Part shown: positions 17,370 through 25,120 of the stretch, one piece after another
Layout of the letters: each line of letters begins with the position of its first letter
How positions within the stretch are numbered: the first letter of the stretch is position 1
Assembly (NCBI RefSeq): GCF_014646235.1
Contig: NZ_BMNB01000040.1
Span: 1-47,179, forward strand
DNA length: 47,179 nucleotides
Direction of reading: 5' to 3'
Origin: Micromonospora sonchi
GTDB lineage: Bacteria; Actinomycetota; Actinomycetes; Mycobacteriales; Micromonosporaceae
The notes under the pieces: model-generated
What the model was told of the DNA's origin: nothing
Seen by the model: the letters and a program-made list of their open reading frames with translations, nothing else
Databases searched by the model: none
Program-made: the position numbers and the translations under genes

Positions 17370-18089
17370 ATGCTTCCCATCGCACAGAGCGAGCTCATCC
17401 AGCTCTTCCGAAACCGTGCCGTGCTGATCACCAGCTTGATCATGCCCGCGGCGGCGAGCATTTTCTTCATCAGTTACCGCGACACGTTCAGCCAGATCGG
17501 CAGCCTCGGCTACGTCGCAGCGGTGCTCATCTTCATCATCGCCGCGTTCAGTCTCTACGCCACGACCGTGACCACCCTGGCCGCCCGCCGGCAGAACCTC
17601 TTCCTCAAGCGGCTGAGGTCCACCGCCGCCGGTGACGCGACCATCCTGGCCGGCCTGGTGCTCCCGGTCAGCGTCATCGCCATCGTCCAGGTAGCGGTGA
17701 TCCTCATCGTGTTCGCCAGCGTCGGCCGAGCACCCGCTGACGTCGAACTGCTGGTGGTGGCCCTGACCGCGGCGTTGGTGATGATGCTCGCTTTCGCGGT
17801 CGCCACTGCCGGAATCACGAACTCCCCGGAGCACGCGCAGGTCACCACGCTGCCGCTCAGTCTGGGTGTCATCGCCGTGGCCACCTGGGTAGGGATCACC
17901 GGCACCGAGAACTTTGCGCTGCTGAAACGGATTCTGCCCGGGGGCTCGGCTACCGAGCTGATCGTCAACGCGTGGAACGGCGGGGCCCCACTCGCCGACT
18001 CCATGCTCCTGGTGGCTCCGACCTTGGTCTGGGTGGTGGTGGCGATTGTGCTGGCCGCGCGGATGTTCCGCTGGGAGCCCCGTCGATAA
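17370..18089 (+). CDS. ABC-2 type exporter permease
   Basis: 239 residues from ATG 17370 with GAAGGA 6 bp upstream. Six hydrophobic segments are visible, for example AVLITSLIMPAAASIFFI, LGYVAAVLIFIIAAFSLYAT, LVLPVSVIAIVQVAVILIVF, and the last LLVAPTLVWVVVAIVLAARM. The conserved RRQNLFLKRLRST segment before the third helix is the coupling region of DrrB-like permeases. Forms a dimeric exporter with the preceding ATPase in the cytoplasmic membrane. The cargo is unknown. Confidence 0.92.
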   Translation: MLPIAQSELIQLFRNRAVLITSLIMPAAASIFFISYRDTFSQIGSLGYVAAVLIFIIAAFSLYATTVTTLAARRQNLFLKRLRSTAAGDATILAGLVLPVSVIAIVQVAVILIVFASVGRAPADVELLVVALTAALVMMLAFAVATAGITNSPEHAQVTTLPLSLGVIAVATWVGITGTENFALLKRILPGGSATELIVNAWNGGAPLADSMLLVAPTLVWVVVAIVLAARMFRWEPRR

Positions 18090-18161
18090 GCGCCCCGACA
18101 CGACAACGACGTCCAGCGCGGACACAACTCGGAAGTACGCGACAACAGAAGGTGAACGATC

Positions 18162-19001
18162 ATGGGATTCATCGTCGTCGGGAACGAGAACAGCACTCCG
18201 ATCGAGTTGTACTACGAGGATCAGGGCGCAGGTCAGCCGGTTGTCCTCATCCACGGGTATCCGTTGAACGGCCACAGCTGGGAGCTTCAGACGCGTGAGC
18301 TGCTTGCTGCCGGGTACCGGGTGATCACCTACGACCGTCGTGGCTTCGGACGCTCGTCGAAGGTCGGTTCCGGCTACGACTACGACACGTTCGCGGCCGA
18401 TCTGAACACCCTGCTGGAGACGATGGACCTGCGCGACGTCGTCCTGGTCGGGTTCTCGATGGGCACCGGTGAGCTGGCCCGCTACGTCTCGCGGTACGGC
18501 CACCAGCGGGTGGCGAAGCTGGCGTTCCTCGCCTCACTCGAACCGTTCCTGGTCGCGCGTGACGACAACCCCGGGGGCCTGCCGCAGAAGGTGTTCGACG
18601 GGATCGAGGCCGCGGCAAAGGGTGACCGCTACGCCTGGTACACGCAGTTCTTCTCGGACTTCTACAACCTCGACGAGAACCTTGGCAGCCGGATCAGCCA
18701 GGAGGCTGTCACCGGCAGCTGGAACGTCGCCGTCTCCAGCGCGCCGGTGGCGGCCTACGCCGTCGTGTCCTCTTGGATCGAGGACTTCCGCGCCGACGTC
18801 GAGGCGATCCGTGCCAGCGGCAAGCCGGCCCTGATCCTGCACGGCACCGCCGACAACATCCTCCCGATCGACGCTACCGCCCGGCGCTTTCGCCAGGGCC
18901 TGCCCGAGGTCGAGTACGTCGAGATCGAAGGCGCCCCACACGGGCTGCTCTGGACCCACGCCGACGAGGTCAACGCCGCCCTGCGCACCTTTCTCGGTTG
19001 A
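18162..19001 (+). CDS. Alpha/beta hydrolase, cofactor-free haloperoxidase type
   Basis: 279 residues from ATG 18162 preceded by GAAGGTGAACG. HGYPLNGHSWE forms the oxyanion region, YDRRGFGRSSK follows, and the nucleophile elbow GFSMGTGELARYV carries the Ser. The acid lies in LHGTADNILPI and the base in GAPHGLLWTHADEV. This is the non-haem chloroperoxidase/aryl esterase group. It lies 72 bp after the ABC permease on the same strand and may be co-transcribed with it, suggesting a role in handling the exported compound. The natural substrate cannot be read from the sequence. Confidence 0.92.
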   Translation: MGFIVVGNENSTPIELYYEDQGAGQPVVLIHGYPLNGHSWELQTRELLAAGYRVITYDRRGFGRSSKVGSGYDYDTFAADLNTLLETMDLRDVVLVGFSMGTGELARYVSRYGHQRVAKLAFLASLEPFLVARDDNPGGLPQKVFDGIEAAAKGDRYAWYTQFFSDFYNLDENLGSRISQEAVTGSWNVAVSSAPVAAYAVVSSWIEDFRADVEAIRASGKPALILHGTADNILPIDATARRFRQGLPEVEYVEIEGAPHGLLWTHADEVNAALRTFLG

Positions 19002-19050
19002 GCTGACGGATGGGACACCGACCGAGGCGTGTCGGTGATCGATAGACGGC

Positions 19051-19104
19051 GAGGTCTCCGGTTGATAATTCTTCGACCAAGAAGACCTGAACACCGGAGA
19101 CCTC
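19051..19104. repeat. 11-bp inverted repeat at IS5 left end
   Basis: GAGGTCTCCGG at 19051-19061 and CCGGAGACCTC at 19094-19104, the second abutting the transposase GTG. An inner TTCTT/AAGAA stem lies between. Probably the left terminal region of the IS5-type element. Confidence 0.55.
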
Positions 19105-19373
19105 GTGGCCAGCGTTGCGGCAACGAGGCGGCACGATCTGACCGACGCGCAGTCTACGGCGCTGGAGTCGATGCTGCCCAAGGGCAGGAGGCGGGGCCGA
19201 CCGCCGAAATGGAGTAGACGGCTACTCGTCGATGGAATCAGGTGGCGGACCAGAGTCGGATGCCCGTGGCGGGACGTGCCGGAATGCTACGGACGCTGGC
19301 AGACGGTGTACGGGCTGTTCCGCCGGTGGCAGCGTCACGGCACGTGGCGGCGGATCGTGACCGGGCTGCAGCC
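19105..19373 (+). pseudogene. IS5-family transposase N-terminal fragment
   Basis: From GTG 19105 the protein reads RRHDLTDAQSTALESMLPKG, WRTRVGCPWRDVPECYGRWQ and TVYGLFRRWQRHGTWRRIVT. This is the DUF4096 N-terminal domain of actinobacterial IS5 transposases. Homology stops after TGLQ near 19373; the DDE part and the right end of the element are missing. The remaining frame overlaps the GNAT gene start and is not meaningful. Confidence 0.85.
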
Positions 19374-19411
19374 AGCGCAGACGCAAGACCAGTATCCCGA
19401 GAGGACAACAG

Positions 19412-19816
19412 ATGATTCAAAATGTCCATGACAACACCGGTGCACCCGTATCGGTAAGGCTCAGTGAAACTCGCCCGATCGGCACCTACACCGCCAACCT
19501 CGCGGAGGGATCGCCCGTCGGCAGGGTGGACTTTGTCGACTCCCCGGAGGTGGATGGTGAGCGAATCGTTTTCCACACCGAAGTAGACCGAAAATTCGGT
19601 GGACGGGGCCTGGCCGGGCTGCTGGTCCGCGAGGTGCTCACGGACAGCATTCGCACGAGTGTCACCATCGTTCCGGTGTGCCCGCTGTTTGCGGGCCATT
19701 TGAGAAGGCATGGCGACGAGTTCGTCGCCGATGGCGGCAAGTTCCGTCCGCCGACACCTGCCGACATCGCGCTCGTCAGGCGTGCTACGAAGCCCCACGT
19801 CTCTTCTCCGCGATGA
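19412..19816 (+). CDS. GNAT-type N-acetyltransferase, YjdJ-like
   Basis: 134 residues from ATG 19412 with GAGAGGAC upstream. The core HTEVDRKFGGRGLAGLLVRE is the acetyl-CoA-binding motif A of the small YjdJ-like GNAT domain, followed by VTIVPVCPLFAGHLRRH, with its invariant Cys-Pro. This single-domain group acetylates unknown small molecules or proteins. It ends 20 bp before the sigma factor on the same strand, so they may share a transcript. A second member of the same group is at 27683-27991. Confidence 0.88.
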   Translation: MIQNVHDNTGAPVSVRLSETRPIGTYTANLAEGSPVGRVDFVDSPEVDGERIVFHTEVDRKFGGRGLAGLLVREVLTDSIRTSVTIVPVCPLFAGHLRRHGDEFVADGGKFRPPTPADIALVRRATKPHVSSPR

Positions 19817-19836
19817 GGGTGCAGGGAGGATCACCA

Positions 19837-20697
19837 ATGACCGCGCACACGATCAGCGAGCAGCGGACCAGACCGTCCGCCGCCCAGAAGCTCGACCCGC
19901 GCCCGCCCCCCGACAGCGCCGCCGACCTGCTCCACACGATGGCCACGCTGCCCGCCGACCACCTGTCGCGCTCCGCGCTGCGCGACCGGGCCATCGAGGC
20001 GTGGCTGCCGCTCGCCAGCCACCTCGCCAGGCGGTACGGCGGCCGGGGCCAGCCCACCGACGACCTGGAACAGACCGCCGCGGGAGGCCTGGTCAAGGCG
20101 ATCGACAAGTTCGACCCCTCGCGCGGCGTGGATTTCGCCGGCTACGCCATCCCGACCATCATCGGTGAGCCCAAGCGGCACTTCCGCGACCGCACCTGGG
20201 ACGTCCGGGTGCCCCGCCGCCTTCAGGAACTGCGGCTGGCCATCTTCGACGCCAACAGTTCGCTGTTGCAGGCCCTGGGCCGTTCGCCGACGGTCGCCGA
20301 CATCGCCGCCCACCTCAAGATCACCGAAGAGGACGTCCTGGAGGGCCTGGAGGGCGCCCGGGCGTACAACGCGGTGTCCCTGTCCACCCTCGACGGCGAC
20401 GGCGACCGGACCACCGAGCTGGGCGATCTGCTCGGCGATGAGGATGGCGAGTTCGAGCTGGCCGAGCTGCGGTTCGCCTTGAACTCGGCGCTGGCCACGC
20501 TCGACGAACGCGAGCAGCGGATCCTCACACTGCACTTCTACGGCAACCTGACCCAGTCGCAGATCGCCGAACAGATCGGCGTGTCCCAGACGCACGTGTC
20601 CCGGTTGCTGGCCCGTGCCCTTACCAAGCTGCGCGGGCAGTTGGACGGGACGTACCAGGGGGTGCGGACGCCGGCCCGGGCACCGTTGTGTGCTTGA
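19837..20697 (+). CDS. SigB/SigF-type RNA polymerase sigma factor
   Basis: Start ATG 19837 preceded by GGGAGGA; an upstream frame extension lacks family similarity. 286 residues with sigma-70 region 2 (LASHLARRYGGRGQPTDDLE, KFDPSRGVDFAGYAIPTIIG), region 3 (PTVADIAAHLKITEEDVLEG) and region 4 (LTQSQIAEQIGVSQTHVSRL). This is the stress/sporulation sigma family of actinomycetes, usually held by an anti-sigma factor kinase. No anti-sigma or anti-anti-sigma gene is adjacent here, so its control must lie elsewhere. Confidence 0.95.
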   Translation: MTAHTISEQRTRPSAAQKLDPRPPPDSAADLLHTMATLPADHLSRSALRDRAIEAWLPLASHLARRYGGRGQPTDDLEQTAAGGLVKAIDKFDPSRGVDFAGYAIPTIIGEPKRHFRDRTWDVRVPRRLQELRLAIFDANSSLLQALGRSPTVADIAAHLKITEEDVLEGLEGARAYNAVSLSTLDGDGDRTTELGDLLGDEDGEFELAELRFALNSALATLDEREQRILTLHFYGNLTQSQIAEQIGVSQTHVSRLLARALTKLRGQLDGTYQGVRTPARAPLCA

Positions 20698-20759
20698 TAA
20701 GAGGGCCGGCCTCCTCTACCGCAGGCGTCAACCGAGGTGCCCTTCCTTACAGTGGGTCG

Positions 20760-20878
20760 GTGCTTTCCGAGGTGTCGTACGACCTGCCGGTGCGGGCGGC
20801 GCTGCCGGCGCTGGCCGAGGCGCTGCACGCGGCCGGCACCGCGGTCCTGGTGGCGCCGCCTGGCACCGGCAAGCACTC
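20760..20878 (+). pseudogene. HrpB-type helicase N-terminal remnant
   Basis: GTG 20760 starts a stretch ending in PVRAALPALAEALHAAG and VLVAPPGTGK. This matches the N-terminus and Walker A (motif I) of HrpB DEAH helicases. Similarity stops right after the Walker lysine, where KTTLVPL would follow, and the frame then runs into unrelated sequence. Only about 40 of over 800 residues remain. Confidence 0.6.
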
Positions 20879-21225
20879 GAAGATCTCGACTGCGGCTTCG
20901 ACGCTGATGACCGGAAGAGAGGGGCCCGGGAATATCAGTCGCCCGCCAGAGGTTCAGAGCTAACGTGATCGCCATGTTCGGCACCGTCGGCTCTGTGCGT
21001 CCCGCAGGTTTCCACCTGCCGGGCGCCGCCGACGTCTGCGCGTGGCTGGCTGATACCCGAGGCTGACCCTCCTCCCGCTCCGGCAGAACCACGGAGGAGG
21101 GTGGCCCGGTGCTCCGGCGCTGCCCTGGCAGGCGCGCCGGAGCACGCGGTTCTGGCGCGGTTTCCGCGGAGTGGCATCCGCCCGCGTTCGTCGTCCGCCA
21201 ACTCATCTCCAGTGTGGAGCTCATC
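20879..21225. other. EF-Tu upstream region
   Basis: Non-coding stretch before the EF-Tu gene. It holds the 10-bp-stem hairpin annotated separately. No convincing gene is seen on either strand. Confidence 0.5.
21066..21102. promoter_or_regulatory. 10-bp-stem hairpin upstream of EF-Tu gene
   Basis: ACCCTCCTCC and GGAGGAGGGT pair around a 17-nt loop, 124 bp before the EF-Tu start. The arms are anti-SD-like and SD-like, so it could act as an attenuator, a leader structure or a terminator of upstream transcription. Confidence 0.4.
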
Positions 21226-22413
21226 ATGGCCAAGAGCCAGTTCGTGCGCGCGAAGCCGCACCTCAACATCGGCACGATGGGTCACGTCGACCACGGCAAG
21301 ACGACCCCGACGGCCGCCATCACCAAGGTCCTCGCCGACCGCGACCCCGCTGTCAACCGGTTCGTGTCCTTCAACGGCATCGACCGGGCGCCGGAGGAGG
21401 TGGCGCGCGGCATCACCATCAACATCTCGCATGTCGAGTACGAGACCGAGACCCGGCACTACGCCCATGTGGACATGCCCGGCCACGCCGACTTCGTCAA
21501 GAACATGATCACGGGGGCGGCGCAGGTCGATGGCGCGATCCTGGTTGTCTCCGCGGTTGACGGGGCGATGCCGCAGACCCGCGAGCACGTGCTGCTCGCT
21601 CGGCGGGTCGGCGTGCCCTACCTGGTGGTGGCGATGAACAAGGCCGACGCCGTCGAGGACCCGGAACTGCTCGACCTGGTTGAGCTCGAGGTCCGGGAGC
21701 TGGTGTCCGAGTACGGGTTCCCCGGCGACGAGGTGCCCGTCGTACGGGTGTCGGCGCTGCGGGCCCTCGAGGGCGACCCGCGCTGGGTGTCCTCCGTCGT
21801 GGAGCTGCTCGACGCGGTCGACCGGTACGTCGCGGTGCCACCCCGCGAGCTCGGCGAGCCGTTCCTGATGCCGATCGAGAACGTGATGACGATCTCCGGG
21901 CGGGGGACGGTGGTGACCGGTGCGGTCGAGCGGGGCACCCTACGGATCGGCGACCCGGTGGAGGTGGTCGGCCTCGGCCCGACGCTGTCGACCGTGGCCA
22001 CCGGGCTGGAGACGTTCGGCAAGTCGCTGGCGACCGCCGAGGCCGGGGACAACGCCGCCGTGCTGCTGCGCGGGGTCAAGCGCGACCAGGTACAGCGGGG
22101 TCAGGTGGTGGCGCTGCCAGGCAGCGTCACGCCGCACCAGCGGTTCCGGGCCAGGCTCTATGCGCTGACCACCGCCGAAGGCGGGCGCCACACGCCGTTC
22201 CTCGCCAACTACCGGCCGCAGTTCTACTTCCGCACCACCGACGTGGTCGGGTCGGTAGACCTCGGTGACGTGACGATGGTCCTGCCGGGTGACACCGTCG
22301 ACCTGTCGGTGGAGCTGGGCAGGCCGATCGCGATGGATGTCGGGCTCGGCTTCGCCGTCCGGGAGGGCGGCCGTACCGTGGCCGGCGGCACCGTGACCGA
22401 ACTACTCGACTGA
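21226..22413 (+). CDS. tuf: Divergent elongation factor Tu paralogue
   Basis: 395 residues from ATG 21226, normal EF-Tu length. G1 is GHVDHGKTTPT (residues 19-29), where the usual Leu after TT is Pro28. G2 RGITINISHVEYET and G3 VDMPGHADFVKNMITGAAQ keep the catalytic His but have Met instead of the usual Cys. G4 is NKAD rather than NKCD. Domains 2 and 3 end in AMDVGLGFAVREGGRTVAGG. EF-Tu delivers aminoacyl-tRNA to the ribosome. Many actinomycetes carry such divergent second copies, some linked to stress or to resistance against EF-Tu-binding antibiotics. It stands alone, without the rpsL-rpsG-fusA operon of a housekeeping tuf, and has its own strong terminator. Confidence 0.94.
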   Translation: MAKSQFVRAKPHLNIGTMGHVDHGKTTPTAAITKVLADRDPAVNRFVSFNGIDRAPEEVARGITINISHVEYETETRHYAHVDMPGHADFVKNMITGAAQVDGAILVVSAVDGAMPQTREHVLLARRVGVPYLVVAMNKADAVEDPELLDLVELEVRELVSEYGFPGDEVPVVRVSALRALEGDPRWVSSVVELLDAVDRYVAVPPRELGEPFLMPIENVMTISGRGTVVTGAVERGTLRIGDPVEVVGLGPTLSTVATGLETFGKSLATAEAGDNAAVLLRGVKRDQVQRGQVVALPGSVTPHQRFRARLYALTTAEGGRHTPFLANYRPQFYFRTTDVVGSVDLGDVTMVLPGDTVDLSVELGRPIAMDVGLGFAVREGGRTVAGGTVTELLD

Positions 22414-22415
22414 GA

Positions 22416-22457
22416 TACGTAGCAGGGCCCCTTGCCAACAAGGGGCCCTGCTACGTA
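22416..22457. terminator. Perfect 19-bp hairpin terminator of EF-Tu gene
   Basis: Left arm 22416-22434 and right arm 22439-22457 are perfect complements around a CCAA loop, starting 2 bp after the EF-Tu stop. No U tract follows, but the stem is very stable. Confidence 0.85.
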
Positions 22458-22470
22458 CCGCCTTCCTCAG

Positions 22471-22607
22471 GTGCACAGCAACGTGGCCTTGCCTGAGCTC
22501 GTCGAGGCCACCTCCCGCGCGGGCGAGCCGGAGCGTGCGGCGGCCGCGCCTTCCGCAATCTCGGCGTCACCTCACGCCGTGAGCTTAAGGAGTTCCATCT
22601 TCCCTGA
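22471..22607 (+). pseudogene. LuxR (LAL) regulator, minimal copy D
   Basis: The reading LPELVEATSRAGEPERAA matches LPELIEASVRAGEPERAA of the intact regulator. After a deletion and frame change, FRNLGVTSRRELKEFHLP with a stop at 22605-22607 matches its last residues (FRKLGITSRRQLKDLPLP). About 200 residues between the two segments are gone. It is the fourth trace of this gene in 14 kb. Confidence 0.75.
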
Positions 22608-22613
22608 TCGGAC

Positions 22614-22673
22614 GGGTGCGGGTGCGGGTGCGGGTGCGGGTGCGGGTGCGGGTGCGGGTGCGGGTGCGGGTGC
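22614..22673. repeat. Tandem repeat (GGGTGC)10
   Basis: Ten perfect tandem copies of the hexamer GGGTGC, 60 bp, beginning 7 bp after the stop of the LuxR remnant. In one frame it would encode (Gly-Ala)n, but no gene is supported there. A perfect hexamer run suggests recent slippage expansion. Confidence 0.95.
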
Positions 22674-22858
22674 GCCAAAGATAGGTGGCTCCTACCGACG
22701 CGAGGGCCACGACGCGGCGGCCAGGCTGGCACGATGCACCAGTACCCCGACTCTCACCCCGCTCGAGCAGGTCTGCCGTCGATGACCCTGGTGACCGATC
22801 GCCACCCGGTGTGGCGACGTACCGCGGAGTTCAGCGCCCCCGTGCGGCCGGGAACGGA

Positions 22859-23512
22859 ATGATGAAGGTCTTCATCATCGGCGTCAGTGGGGCCGTCGGT
22901 GGGCTGCTGGCGAGGAACCTGATCGACCGGGGCGACGACGTCGCCGGACTGGTACGCCGTAAGGAGCAGCGGACAGACCTCTCTGCTCAGGGAGTCAAGG
23001 CTCACGTGGCTCAGCTCGCGGACCTTACTGCTGACTCGCTGGCCCCCATGCTCACCGGGGCGGACGTCGTCGTCTACACCGCCGGGTCGAACGGCGGTAA
23101 GAGGGAGGTCACGGCCGCCATCGACGGCGAGGGTGTGGTGAAGGCTCTGGAGGCGGCACGCCTCGCTGGTGTGAGTCGCTTCGTGCTGGTGTCTGTGCTT
23201 CCCGAGGCCGGACGCGGGCACGACCTCGGCGACGACGTGGAGTTCTACTTCGCGGTGAAGAAGCTGATCGACGTCACGGTCAGCATGAGCGACCTGGATT
23301 GGCTGATCCTTCGGCCATCCCTGCTGGTCGACCGCAACGGAATCGGGACGGTTGCGCTGGGTCCGGCGCAGCCCCACGACGAGATCCCCCGTGAGGACGT
23401 GGCCGTCACGCTGGCGTTGCTGCTTCACGAGCCCCGAATCCGCAGGCGGATCCTCGAGCTCACTCAGGGCACGACACCGATCGCCTGGGCGGTGCTGGCG
23501 AACGTGCCGTGA
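22859..23512 (+). CDS. NAD(P)-binding Rossmann protein (atypical SDR)
   Basis: 217 residues from ATG 22859 (a second ATG follows at 22862) with GGGAACGGA just upstream. The N-terminus KVFIIGVSGAVGGLLARNL is an atypical SDR dinucleotide motif. Further signatures are VVVYTAGSNGG and RFVLVSVLP, then a YFAVKK segment in the place of the catalytic Tyr-Lys. The small size fits the YwnB/NmrA-like group of NAD(P)H-binding reductases. Regulation is not evident; the repeat tract lies about 185 bp upstream. Confidence 0.88.
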   Translation: MMKVFIIGVSGAVGGLLARNLIDRGDDVAGLVRRKEQRTDLSAQGVKAHVAQLADLTADSLAPMLTGADVVVYTAGSNGGKREVTAAIDGEGVVKALEAARLAGVSRFVLVSVLPEAGRGHDLGDDVEFYFAVKKLIDVTVSMSDLDWLILRPSLLVDRNGIGTVALGPAQPHDEIPREDVAVTLALLLHEPRIRRRILELTQGTTPIAWAVLANVP

Positions 23513-23581
23513 CCCGCAGCCCTGGTCCCATGTCAGCGAGCGCAGCTATCCACCCAACCACCTAACCGAACGGCGTTGGCT

Positions 23582-24190
23582 CTAGACGGGCGGCCAGTTC
23601 CGAAGGGCGGCGTCGGCGACCACTTGAAGGTCGGTGCGCTCGGCGCCACCGGCGGCCTGCACCGCGACGCCGTTGGCGATCGTCAGGATGTACCGGGTCA
23701 GCAGCGCCGGATCGGTTCCCGCGGGCAGGTCGCCTTCGTCGACGGCCCGCTGGAACCGGTCCCTCAGCAGGGTGCTGGTCTCGTTGCGCCATGAGGCCAG
23801 CAGGTCGCGGATCGCCTGCCCGCCCTCGCCGGATATCAGGGAGGCCCGCAGGCTGAGGCATCCCGTCGGGTGACTGGGCAGGGTGCTGCTGCGGACAGCG
23901 CCGTCGAGGAACACCGTGGCCACCCGCAGGGCGGTCGGCTCGGCCAGCGCCTGGGCTCCGTACGAGGCCGGGCCGTCGGCATAGCGCTTCAGAGCCTTGC
24001 GGAACAGCTCCTCCTTGTTACCGAAGGCCGCGTACATGCTGGTTCGGTTGATCCCCATGGCCTGGGTCAGGTCGGTAAGGCTGGTGCCCTCGTAGCCGTG
24101 CTCCCAGAACACCCGCATCGCGTTCTCGAGTGCCTCGTCGGCGTCGAAGCCCCGGGGCCGGCCGACCGGTGCCCTCTGTTGGATGCCCAC
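23582..24190 (-). CDS. TetR-family transcriptional regulator
   Basis: 202 residues from ATG 24190. The DNA-binding domain has RGFDADEALENAMRVFWEHG and helix-turn-helix TSLTDLTQAMGINRTSMYAA with FGNKEELF. It belongs to the AcrR-like group that includes many repressors of reductases and pumps. It is divergent from an SDR gene, and two matching palindromes lie in the gap. Likely an autoregulated repressor of the SDR, released by a small ligand. Confidence 0.94.
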   Translation of the reverse strand: MGIQQRAPVGRPRGFDADEALENAMRVFWEHGYEGTSLTDLTQAMGINRTSMYAAFGNKEELFRKALKRYADGPASYGAQALAEPTALRVATVFLDGAVRSSTLPSHPTGCLSLRASLISGEGGQAIRDLLASWRNETSTLLRDRFQRAVDEGDLPAGTDPALLTRYILTIANGVAVQAAGGAERTDLQVVADAALRNWPPV

Positions 24191-24210
24191 GTGACCCAGC
24201 TTACCAGTTG

Positions 24211-24264
24211 TGTACCGATCGGTGCAGATCTGCTATCTTAATTCCATACCGACCGATCGGTACA
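24211..24264. promoter_or_regulatory. Two ACCGATCGGT operators between TetR and SDR genes
   Basis: ACCGATCGGT is a perfect 10-bp palindrome and occurs twice, at 24214-24223 and 24252-24261, 38 bp centre to centre. Flanks TGT and TAC extend the symmetry. Binding by the adjacent TetR protein is inferred from position. Confidence 0.75.
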
Positions 24265-24283
24265 TAATTATGTGGAGGAGATC

Positions 24284-25039
24284 ATGGGTCAGCTCGAAGG
24301 CAAGACGGCCGTCATCACCGGCGGCGGGACGCGGGGAATCGGCCGGGCCACCGCCGCGCGACTGGCGGCCGAGGGCGCACACGTCTTCATCACCGGCCGG
24401 CGCAAGGCCGAGCTGGACGAGGCGGTCGAAGTCATCGGCGCGGCGGTCACGGCCGTGCCCGGCGACATCACCGATCCGGCCGACCTGGACCGGCTGTACA
24501 GCGTGGTCCGCGAGCGCGGGAAAGGCATCGACATCCTGTTCGCCAACGCCGGCGTCGCGTCGTACGCGACCATCGAAGAGCAAACCTCAGAAGAGTTCGA
24601 CCGCATCTTCAACATCAACGTCAAGGGCACCTTCGCCACGGTGCAGAAGGCATTGCCGCTGCTCAACGACGGAGCCGCGGTGATCCTGAGCGCCTCCACC
24701 GCGGGCGACCGAGGCATGCCGGCCTTCGGCGCCTACGCCGCGTCCAAGGCCGCCGTCCGTTCCTTCGCCCGCACCTGGGCGAACGAGCTCAAAGGCCGCG
24801 GCATCCGAGTCAACGCGATCTCGCCAGGGCCGATCGACACCAGCGGCGTCGAGGAGATGAACGTGGCGGCCGGACAGGATCACGAGGTCGTCAAGGCCGG
24901 CCTGGCCGCCATGGTGCCGATCGGCCGGACGGGTAGCCCCGAGGAAGTCGCCCACGCCGTCGCCTTTCTGTCCTCCCAGGACAGCAGCTTCATCGTGGGC
25001 GCGAACCTCTACGTCGACGGCGGCGTGAATCAGTTCTGA
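24284..25039 (+). CDS. SDR-family oxidoreductase
   Basis: 251 residues from ATG 24284, with GTGGAGGAG upstream deciding the start. Classical SDR motifs: cofactor loop TGGGTRGIGRATAAR, FANAGVASY, the active-site Ser in SASTAGD, and YAASK with the catalytic Tyr and Lys. The C-terminus ends FIVGANLYVDGGVNQF. It should oxidise or reduce a hydroxyl/keto group with NAD(P)(H). Probably controlled by the divergent TetR repressor. Confidence 0.95.
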   Translation: MGQLEGKTAVITGGGTRGIGRATAARLAAEGAHVFITGRRKAELDEAVEVIGAAVTAVPGDITDPADLDRLYSVVRERGKGIDILFANAGVASYATIEEQTSEEFDRIFNINVKGTFATVQKALPLLNDGAAVILSASTAGDRGMPAFGAYAASKAAVRSFARTWANELKGRGIRVNAISPGPIDTSGVEEMNVAAGQDHEVVKAGLAAMVPIGRTGSPEEVAHAVAFLSSQDSSFIVGANLYVDGGVNQF

Positions 25040-25072
25040 GGGACCATCGTCCGCACAGGCCGGACAACAAAG

Positions 25073-25108
25073 AAGGGCCTGAGCCGCGTTCTCGCAGCTC
25101 AGGCCCTT
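25073..25108. terminator. 12-bp hairpin, terminator of lost tRNA and/or SDR gene
   Basis: AAGGGCCTGAGC and GCTCAGGCCCTT pair perfectly around a 12-nt loop. On the minus strand a T-rich tail (CTTCTTTG) follows, fitting the terminator of a minus-strand tRNA gene whose 3' end lies next to it. It may also stop the SDR transcript from the other side. Confidence 0.75.
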
Positions 25109-25120
25109 TCAACAACCTGC

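Noticed and set aside
22614..22673. Possible CRISPR or coding Gly-Ala repeat
   Set aside because: Units are directly tandem without spacers, and the surrounding frame has no start, ribosome site or family similarity.
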